A DNA stretch of 9,654 nucleotides from Acidobacteriaceae bacterium (lineage in GTDB: Bacteria; Acidobacteriota; Terriglobia; Terriglobales; Acidobacteriaceae), in contig JASHVU010000133.1 in the NCBI GenBank assembly GCA_030044455.1, positions 1-9,654 on the forward strand, given 5' to 3'. The translations under genes were made by a program, and so were the position numbers. The notes under the pieces were generated by a model. The model did not search any database, was not told the origin of the DNA, and saw only the letters and a program-made list of their open reading frames with translations. How positions within the stretch are numbered: position 1 is the stretch's first letter; each line of letters starts with the position of its first letter. Shown piece after piece: positions 1 to 5,658 of this stretch.

Positions 1-147
1 GCCAGGCGGTAAAACGCCCACAGCCCGGTGAATGGTGCTTTGGGCCGCCGTGTGCCTTCGATCGAAGGTCTGGCAATTGTGCCGCTACAGCAATTCGTGG
101 GTTGCTGCAGCCCGAAGCACTTGCCGCCCAATCGCCGCAACACCCAA
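1..147. other. Left-edge non-coding stretch, no supported gene
   Basis: I see no convincing gene here. One frame is open from base 3 to a TGA at 155-157 inside the neighbouring inverted-repeat element. Another ends at TGA 29-31. Either could be the tail of a gene lying to the left, but the implied peptides carry no recognisable motif. The one structured item is the perfect 14-bp palindrome CCTTCGATCGAAGG at 55-68, which could be a protein-binding site or chance. Confidence 0.4.
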
Positions 148-181
148 GGAAGCTCTGATTAAGTTGCGGGACCGGTCCTCG

Positions 182-195
182 GGAGCTAAAGCTCC
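182..195. repeat. Small perfect hairpin GGAGC-TAAA-GCTCC
   Basis: A 5-bp perfect stem, GGAGC (182-186) and GCTCC (191-195), closes a TAAA tetraloop. It lies inside the 120-bp inverted-repeat element and mirrors the design of the stronger hairpin at 217-236: a GC-rich stem around a purine-rich four-base loop. It has no following T-run, so it is not a terminator. Confidence 0.5.
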
Positions 196-216
196 AATCA
201 TTCTGCTTAACTTTTC

Positions 217-236
217 GGCACGGCTGAAGCCGTGCC
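217..236. repeat. Perfect 8-bp hairpin with TGAA loop (REP-like palindrome)
   Basis: GGCACGGC (217-224) and GCCGTGCC (229-236) form a perfect 8-bp stem around the tetraloop TGAA. Palindromes of the form GGC-TGAA-GCC between genes are, from memory, frequent in acidobacterial genomes, which fits the rest of the window. It lies in the centre-right of the 120-bp inverted-repeat element. The stem is strong enough to fold in RNA or extrude from DNA. The bases after it (CTTTC) are not a good terminator tail. Confidence 0.6.
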
Positions 237-267
237 CTTTCAAAACGGCAACTTGATCAGAGCTTCC

Positions 268-461
268 CTAAGAGTCGGCAAGCTATTTCAATCCTCAACA
301 GGATACTTACCCAAGAATTGCTCTGGTATCGGCGGAAGCGCGCTCTACGGAAAAAGGCTGAGTGGACAATCAAAGCTGAACGGCGGCATGAGCGGAAAAC
401 CGATCAGATGCGTCTAAGAGACGTCAATAGGGAAAAACATTCCAACTCTTGTATCTAGATC
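268..461. other. Gene-free upstream region
   Basis: No ORF with a credible ribosome-binding site or recognisable product is present between the inverted-repeat element and the promoter-proximal region of the exporter operon. A weak 5-bp hairpin, CGTCT-AAG-AGACG, occurs at 411-423. I see no RNA gene. The 61-codon ORF at 232-417 begins inside the repeat element and looks like chance. Confidence 0.4.
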
Positions 462-485
462 AAAACCAGCGGTCTTCCGGTTTTT
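462..485. terminator. Terminator-like hairpin, possibly bidirectional
   Basis: AAAAC (462-466) pairs with GTTTT (480-484), and CGG (470-472) with CCG (477-479) around TCTT, leaving a CAG bulge. A run of T closes the 3' side (481-485) and A's precede the 5' side, as in bidirectional intrinsic terminators. The stem is short and bulged, so termination strength is doubtful. It would separate the exporter operon from whatever lies to the left. Confidence 0.3.
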
Positions 486-529
486 GAGCACCAAGAGACT
501 GGGCGCGTATAGTTGCGTAAAAGCGTATA
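484..529 (+). promoter_or_regulatory. Candidate operon promoter with GCGTA repeats
   Basis: A sigma-70-like pair is TTGAGC (484-489), an 18-base spacer, then TATAGT (508-513), about 35 bases before the first adaptor's start codon. Overlapping and following it are three direct copies of GCGTA, at 505-509, 515-519 and 523-527; the first and third extend to GCGTATA. Repeats overlapping a -10 and the transcript start are typical of an operator, for example for a repressor of an efflux operon, but no regulator gene is visible next to it. The promoter call is by eye. Confidence 0.3.
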
Positions 530-547
530 ACGCTGGAGCAGGCTAGC

Positions 548-1717
548 ATGGAATCAACTCCCGCTCATGAGGTCGAGGTGAGTAGCGAGGCTGGTTCGCC
601 TTTAGGACCGAACGAAAGCCTGTCTGTGGATTCCGCTGCCCTGCTCAGGTCACTCCGACTGCCGCGCGGAGTCATCGTTGGATTCGCCGCTGTTTTAGTG
701 GTTGCAGCCTTGTCAGGAGTCTTGCTTTTGCGCAAGAGAGACGGATCTCAAGGCAGCGGCGTTGTCAAACAATCTCGCGGCGGGGCCGTCGATCCGCAAA
801 CGCTCCGCCTCAAGGGCATGACAGCCGCCGTTGAAACTCGAGCCATCCAGGCACCACTTATTGCCGGCCAACAGGTGGGCACACTCACCATCACCAAGCT
901 CATCCCCAGCGGCACGCGCGTCAGGCAGGGAGACCTTCTGGTCGAATTCGACCGCCAGGCGCAATTGCGCAATTCCATCGATCAGCAAGCCCAGGCCGAC
1001 GACCTGAATCAGCAGGTGATTGAAGCGCAGGCCAAGGAAGACGCCAACCGCGTCAAGGATGAAACTGAGATTCTTGATGCCCAGGACAATCTCGCCAAGG
1101 CCAAACTGGAAATGGAAAAGGTGGAACTGCTCTCTCGCATCGACGCCGAAAAGGCCCAGGAAGACCTGGACGAAGCCAACGCCACGCTGGCGCAGTTGAG
1201 GCAGACCTTCGACCTCAAGCGCAAGGCCGCGCAGGCTTCCATCCGCATTCTTGAGATTCAGCGCGACCGCGCGCGAGAAACCATGCTTCACGCGCAGGCC
1301 AACTCCGCCCTGATGGAAATTCACTCTCCCATCGACGGCATCGTCGTTTTCAACACCATTTGGAAACAGGGAAACATGGGCGAGGTGCAGGAAGGAGATC
1401 AGGTGCGCCCCGGTGTTCCATTCATGCAGGTAGTCGATCCCGCCATCATGGAGGTCCGCGTTCCCGTCAATCAAGAAGACCTGCTTGCTTTGAAGATCGG
1501 CGAGAAGGCGCAGGTGCGTCTGGAAGCGTATGCCGACATGGTATTTCCGGGTCAATTGGAGTCCATCGATCCCATGGGCACACCCGGCGATTTCTCTAAC
1601 AAGCTGCGCAACTTCTCCGCCACTTTTTCGATTGAAGGCCACGACCCAAGGTTAATGCCCGACCTTTCCGCCGTGGTCGATGTCGATCCGGCAGGCGCCG
1701 GGAGCGGGTTCAAATGA
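548..1717 (+). CDS. HlyD-family adaptor 1 (short, no membrane-proximal domain)
   Basis: Periplasmic adaptor (membrane fusion protein) of a tripartite exporter, anchored in the inner membrane and bridging the permease to TolC. The 389 residues comprise a polar N-terminal tail (1-40), one membrane helix (about 42-62), and the first lipoyl half ending in the HlyD-type VRQGDLLVEFD (125-135). A long charged coiled coil follows (about 138-255), then the second lipoyl half with SPIDGIVVF and a GDQVRPG turn, and a beta barrel ending near DPRLMPDLSAVV. The protein stops there, so the membrane-proximal domain present in the next two adaptors is missing. The midpoint of the coiled coil carries ELLSRIDAEK (193-202), shared with those adaptors. 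The start has GGAG at 535-538, nine bases upstream. First gene of the operon; it overlaps the next by ATGA. Family is confident; substrate is unknown. Confidence 0.9.
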   Translation: MESTPAHEVEVSSEAGSPLGPNESLSVDSAALLRSLRLPRGVIVGFAAVLVVAALSGVLLLRKRDGSQGSGVVKQSRGGAVDPQTLRLKGMTAAVETRAIQAPLIAGQQVGTLTITKLIPSGTRVRQGDLLVEFDRQAQLRNSIDQQAQADDLNQQVIEAQAKEDANRVKDETEILDAQDNLAKAKLEMEKVELLSRIDAEKAQEDLDEANATLAQLRQTFDLKRKAAQASIRILEIQRDRARETMLHAQANSALMEIHSPIDGIVVFNTIWKQGNMGEVQEGDQVRPGVPFMQVVDPAIMEVRVPVNQEDLLALKIGEKAQVRLEAYADMVFPGQLESIDPMGTPGDFSNKLRNFSATFSIEGHDPRLMPDLSAVVDVDPAGAGSGFK

Positions 1718-2961
1718 AACAGAGGATCCTCGACCTGTGGGTCAAGCGCAGGACGCTCGTGGTAATCGTCGCCCTTGCTGCGACCAGTGCAGCCGTATAT
1801 GCAGTTGCCCATTTTTCATCGAGGTCTCCTGCCGTTCCCACGTTTCAGGTCAAGCGCGGCGAGTTTCTCGATGTGTTCGAGATTCGCGGCCAGTTGAAGG
1901 CCATGAAATCCGTTACCATCACCGCGCCCGCCAACGCCGGCGATCTGCAGATTCTCAAGATCGCCACGGATGGAACGCAGGTGAAGAAAGGCGACGTAAT
2001 CGTCGAGTTCGATCCTTCAAAAACGCAGCAGGATCTCGCGCAGGATCAGTCCGTGCTCAAGTCTTCGCAGGCTGATATCGAGCAAGCACGAGCTGAGGGC
2101 CGTCTCAATGAAGAAGTCGACACGACCGCAGTGATGAAAGCCAAATACGATGTCGAGGTGGCCAGACTCGACGCCAGCAAGAGCGAGGTCGTCTCCAGAA
2201 TCGATGGCGCGGAAGCCGATCTGAAACTTGCCGACGCGGAGCAGGCGCTGCGTCAGGCCGAGGAGCAGTTGAAGTCCGATACCACAGTCGATGGGGCGAC
2301 GATTCAAGACAAGAAGAATGCCAGCCGCAAAGCAGAATTCGATGCCCAGCGCGCCGAAACGGCACTCTCTGCCATGACGTTAAAGGCGCCGTCGGATGGA
2401 ACGATCAGTCTTCTCTCCATCTGGCACGACGGCGGGGAAGCTCCTTTCAAAGCCGGCGAGCGCGCCTGGCCAGGCACTCCAATCGCCGAGCTCCCCGATC
2501 CCGCCTCCATGCGCATCGCAGCCCGCGTGGACGAGACGGAGCGCGGCCGGCTCGCCCTTTCGCAGCCGGTCACGCTGCAACTTGACGCCATTCCCGATCG
2601 CCAGTTCACCGGAAAAATTGAGCACATAGGCACCATCGCCACCTCTGACTTTTCGGCCGGCTGGCCCATCCCTCGTAACTTCGATCTTGAAATCTCCATC
2701 GACCAGGCGGACCCGCGCCTCAAGCCTGGCATGACCGTGCAAATCACGGTCATCGTCAACCGCGTTCCGAATGCCATCACCATTCCGGCGCAGGCGTCTT
2801 TTCTCAAATCCGGACAAACAGTGGCCTATGTCTGGGAAGGCTCTGCCTTCCAGGAGCGCGCCATTCAAGTCGAACGAAGAAGCCGCGACCGCATCCTGAT
2901 TTCCAGCGGTTTGAAGCCGGGCGACCTAGTGGCCCTCAAAGAACCTTCGGGGAAGAACTGA
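1714..2961 (+). CDS. HlyD-family adaptor 2 (full-length, MacA-like layout)
   Basis: Second inner-membrane-anchored periplasmic adaptor, 415 residues. It has a basic N-terminus and one membrane helix (about 13-33), then FQVKRGEFLDVFEIRG, the opening strand typical of MacA/HlyD-type proteins. The first lipoyl half ends in VKKGDVIVEFD (90-100). A helical hairpin spans about 101-220, with SRID at its midpoint (161-164). The second lipoyl half contains KAPSDGTISLL, followed by a beta barrel with DPRLKPGMTVQI. A C-terminal membrane-proximal domain contains AITIPAQASF and ends in SGLKPGDLVAL. The ATG overlaps the previous stop (ATGA), with GGAG at 1701-1704, indicating translational coupling. It resembles adaptor 3 in architecture but differs enough to be an old duplicate rather than a recent copy. 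It probably binds the permease encoded at 4279-5571. Confidence 0.92.
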   Translation: MKQRILDLWVKRRTLVVIVALAATSAAVYAVAHFSSRSPAVPTFQVKRGEFLDVFEIRGQLKAMKSVTITAPANAGDLQILKIATDGTQVKKGDVIVEFDPSKTQQDLAQDQSVLKSSQADIEQARAEGRLNEEVDTTAVMKAKYDVEVARLDASKSEVVSRIDGAEADLKLADAEQALRQAEEQLKSDTTVDGATIQDKKNASRKAEFDAQRAETALSAMTLKAPSDGTISLLSIWHDGGEAPFKAGERAWPGTPIAELPDPASMRIAARVDETERGRLALSQPVTLQLDAIPDRQFTGKIEHIGTIATSDFSAGWPIPRNFDLEISIDQADPRLKPGMTVQITVIVNRVPNAITIPAQASFLKSGQTVAYVWEGSAFQERAIQVERRSRDRILISSGLKPGDLVALKEPSGKN

Positions 2962-2962
2962 G

Positions 2963-4279
2963 ATGGCGCAGACCAGACAGCGTCGCATTTCTGCCTGGGC
3001 AATTGTTGGCATCTTGCTGGCCGCGGGCATTGGTGTCGTTGTGGCCTCCAGCCACGCCCCATTGGCCTCCGGTGCCGACGACATCCCTCTCGCCCAGGTC
3101 AAGCGCGGGGAGATCGATATTCAGGTTCGGGCGACGGGCGAGCTTCGCGCCAGCCACTCCATCATGCTTTCGGCTCCTTCCATCGGCGGAGACGCGCTCC
3201 AACTTACCCATATTGTGCGCACCGGCCAGACCGTTAAAAAGGGCGATGTCGTCTTCGAATTCGACCCCAGCGAGCAACTTTACAAGTTGGAGCAGAACCG
3301 TTCCGAACTTCAGCAGGCCGAGCAGGAAATCACCAAAGCCCAGGCCGATGCCGCCGTCCTCGCCGCCGTAGATCAGGTCACTCTGCTCAAGGACCGATAT
3401 AGCGTGCGCCGGGCCGAGCTCGACGTGCAGAAAAATGAGCTTCTCAGCAAGATCGATGCCGAAAAGAACGACCTCGCTCTGGTGCAGGCCAAGCGTGTGC
3501 TGGCGGAGCAGGAAAAAGACATCGAATCCCACAAGGCCTCAGGTCAGGCTGCTACTTACCTTGCCCAGGAGAAATACAACAAGGCCAAGTTGGGCATGGA
3601 CCAGGCGCAGCAGAACCTGGACAAAATGCGTGTGACTGCGCCTATGGACGGGTTGGTTTCGATTCAGAAGAACATCTTTGTCATGGGAGGAATCATGTTC
3701 ACCGGGATGGTTCTTCCCGACTACCATGAGGGCGACCAGGTTCAGCCGGGAGCAGCGATCGCCCAGGTCGTCGACCCTCAGGGTCTTGAACTGACCTCCA
3801 AAATCAGTGAGCAGGATCGCAGCAATGTCTCTGTCGGCCAGCCGGTTCAGGTCACTTTCGATGCTTTGCCGGGGCAGGTTTTTCATGGAACCGTCAAGAG
3901 CGTTGGCGGAATGACCGTGCGCCAATTCTTCACGGCCAACACCAGCGGCAATTTCGACGTCTCCATTCAACTCGCCAATGAGGACCCCCGCCTTCGCTCC
4001 GGCTTCACAGCCCAGATCGTCTTTTTCGGCGGCGCCAAAAAGAATGTGCTCTATCTGCCGCGAGTGGCCATTTTTCTCAAGGATGGCAAGCGCATTGTCT
4101 ATGTCAAGAAGGGCAACGGGTACGAGCAGCGGGAGGTGAAGATCCAAAGCGAGAACGAAAGCCGGGCGGCCATCGAAGGAGTGGAAGAAGGCGGCATGGT
4201 CGCAATGGTCGATCCCACCGCACCGCGCAAGACAGCCGCCCCCGCTGCAACGGCCGGCGGCATCGGAGGGACGCCCTGA
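2963..4279 (+). CDS. HlyD-family adaptor 3 (full-length)
   Basis: Third consecutive periplasmic adaptor, 438 residues. One membrane helix (about 11-29) is followed by QVKRGEIDIQVRATGEL, a first lipoyl half ending in VKKGDVVFEFD (91-101), and a helical hairpin of about 102-222 with SKID at its midpoint (162-165). The second lipoyl half has APMDGLVSI and an insertion rich in Met and Gly (about 236-252) before the GDQVQPG turn. Then come a beta barrel with DPRLRSGFTAQI and a membrane-proximal domain (LYLPRVAIFLKDGKRIVYV). An Ala/Pro/Gly-rich tail closes the protein. Its ATG lies one base after the previous stop, with GGGGAAG at 2949-2955. Its own stop overlaps the permease start (TGATG), so it is the adaptor most tightly coupled to the permease and a good candidate for its primary partner. 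Confidence 0.92.
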   Translation: MAQTRQRRISAWAIVGILLAAGIGVVVASSHAPLASGADDIPLAQVKRGEIDIQVRATGELRASHSIMLSAPSIGGDALQLTHIVRTGQTVKKGDVVFEFDPSEQLYKLEQNRSELQQAEQEITKAQADAAVLAAVDQVTLLKDRYSVRRAELDVQKNELLSKIDAEKNDLALVQAKRVLAEQEKDIESHKASGQAATYLAQEKYNKAKLGMDQAQQNLDKMRVTAPMDGLVSIQKNIFVMGGIMFTGMVLPDYHEGDQVQPGAAIAQVVDPQGLELTSKISEQDRSNVSVGQPVQVTFDALPGQVFHGTVKSVGGMTVRQFFTANTSGNFDVSIQLANEDPRLRSGFTAQIVFFGGAKKNVLYLPRVAIFLKDGKRIVYVKKGNGYEQREVKIQSENESRAAIEGVEEGGMVAMVDPTAPRKTAAPAATAGGIGGTP

Positions 4280-5571
4280 TGGCTGAAAACGAATCGCAGC
4301 TGCGGGAGCGCCTTCTGCTCATCTATCAGCAATGGTCAAGAGACGCGCAATTGGGCCTGCAGAACCTGTTGCTTCATGGCATGCGCTCGCTGCTCACCAT
4401 GCTGGGCATGATCTTCGGCGTGGCCGCCGTCGTAGCCATGCTGTCGATCGGCGCGGGCGCGCGGCAGAAGGTGATGGCACTCATCGAACAAATGGGAGTC
4501 CACAACCTCATCGTGGAAGCCAAACAAACGATGGAATGGCAGGCCCATCAGAAGGTTCGCCTGCTCTCTCCGGGGCTCACCCTTCAGGACTACCGCGTCA
4601 TCCAGGACGACCTCGAAGGCATCGTTGCATCCACGCCGCGCAAGCAACTCACCCCGTCAAAGACTATCCCCAAGGCGCAGCAGGACATACCCAATGTGAT
4701 GGGCGTCAATGCCACTTACCAGCAGATCGCCGGCCTCCATGTGTTGAGCGGAAGATTCTTCAATGAGGACGACGACAGCCGCGCCGCGCCAGTGTGCGTC
4801 CTGGGCGCAGCCGCCAAATGGAACCTCTTCGGCTCATCCAATCCCCTCGGCCAGTACGTCAAGGTCAACGAGCAATGGTTTCGCGTCATCGGCGTGGTCA
4901 GCCCGCAACTGAGCTCGCAGAGCGATAGCTCGGGCACCGCACCGGTTGACGTGAATAACAACATCTATATCCCGCTGCAATCTGCGTTTCTCCGCCTCGA
5001 AGACAGTTACAGCGATGTCAGGGACGAGATAGACGGAATCTATCTCAATCTGGCCGACAGTGCGAATATCTCAGAATCTGCGCAAGTTGTCAGGGCCGTT
5101 CTTAATTCATCGCACCGCGGCGCGGACGACTTTACTATCGTGGTGCCTGCCGAACTGCTCGCCGAGCAGAAACGCACCGAGCATCTTTTCAATACCGTCA
5201 TGGTTGCCATTGCTTCCATCTCTCTATTAGTGGGCGGCATCGGCATTATGAATATCATGCTCGCCAGCATATTGGAGCGTACCCGGGAGATCGGCCTGCG
5301 CCGTGCGGTGGGAGCTAAGCAATCCGACATCGTGCGACAGTTTGTGGTCGAGGCAACCATGATCTCATTCGCCGGTGGAACCATCGGCGTGGTCTTCGGC
5401 TTCTTCATCTCCCGCCTCATCGCCTGGCTCGCCGGATGGTCCACCATCGTCACCTTCAGTTCCATCGCCCTGGCGTTTCTGGTTTCCATCTCCGTCGGGT
5501 TGATCTTCGGGATTTATCCCGCCACCAAGGCCGCGCGCCTCGATCCTGTGGAGGCCATTCGCTATGAATAA
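4279..5571 (+). CDS. MacB/FtsX-family ABC permease without ATPase domain
   Basis: Inner-membrane permease of a MacB-type mechanotransmission ABC exporter, 430 residues. A short amphipathic N-terminus leads to membrane helix 1 with SLLTMLGMIFGVAAVVAML (37-55). A large periplasmic domain (about 60-300) follows, with the family signature GRFF plus acidic residues. Then come helix 2 (about 305-330, LLVGGIGIMNIML), the cytoplasmic coupling segment REIGLRRAVGA (336-346), helices 3 and 4 (about 359-383 and 389-413), and the conserved end PATKAARLDPVEAIRYE. E. coli MacB is about 650 residues because a nucleotide-binding domain is fused at its N-terminus; here that domain is absent and no Walker A protein occurs in the window. 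The coupling segment is intact, so an ATPase encoded elsewhere is expected. Start: GGAGGG at 4265-4270. It works with the preceding adaptors and the following TolC protein. Substrate is unknown. Confidence 0.93.
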   Translation: MAENESQLRERLLLIYQQWSRDAQLGLQNLLLHGMRSLLTMLGMIFGVAAVVAMLSIGAGARQKVMALIEQMGVHNLIVEAKQTMEWQAHQKVRLLSPGLTLQDYRVIQDDLEGIVASTPRKQLTPSKTIPKAQQDIPNVMGVNATYQQIAGLHVLSGRFFNEDDDSRAAPVCVLGAAAKWNLFGSSNPLGQYVKVNEQWFRVIGVVSPQLSSQSDSSGTAPVDVNNNIYIPLQSAFLRLEDSYSDVRDEIDGIYLNLADSANISESAQVVRAVLNSSHRGADDFTIVVPAELLAEQKRTEHLFNTVMVAIASISLLVGGIGIMNIMLASILERTREIGLRRAVGAKQSDIVRQFVVEATMISFAGGTIGVVFGFFISRLIAWLAGWSTIVTFSSIALAFLVSISVGLIFGIYPATKAARLDPVEAIRYE

Positions 5572-5658
5572 GACCGGCGCTCCTGTTCTTCAACTGCCCG
5601 TTGCATACCACAACGTTTTCAGCCGCCGACAATCTCCGCCCATGTATGGAGTCCCTGG

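Larger units (their letters stand above)
148..267. mobile_element. 120-bp MITE/REP-like inverted-repeat element
   Basis: The stretch is bounded by 20-base inverted repeats. The left arm is GGAAGCTCTGATTAAGTTGC (148-167). The right arm (248-267) reads, on the opposite strand, GGAAGCTCTGATCAAGTTGC, a 19 of 20 match. The 80-base interior holds two further perfect hairpins (182-195 and 217-236) and no meaningful ORF. Terminal inverted repeats around a short non-coding, hairpin-rich core are the hallmark of a non-autonomous miniature element mobilised in trans, or of a REP/BIME-type repeat. No clear target-site duplication flanks it (CCAA on the left, CTAA on the right), so insertion is inferred. 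It may be a dispersed genomic repeat, but copy number cannot be judged from one window. Confidence 0.6.

Noticed and set aside
32..256. 74-codon ORF crossing the left part of the inverted-repeat element
   Set aside because: It runs through the palindromic repeat, has no convincing ribosome-binding site or domain, and its C-terminal half is just translated repeat.
713..1642. 309-codon minus-strand ORF opposite adaptor 1
   Set aside because: It is a shadow of the strongly supported HlyD-family gene on the + strand; long antisense frames are expected in GC-rich coding DNA and it has no recognisable domain.
2936..4147. Two long minus-strand ORFs opposite adaptor 3 (2936-3532 and 3539-4147)
   Set aside because: They are antisense to a complete, recognisable adaptor with good family motifs; no independent evidence for either.
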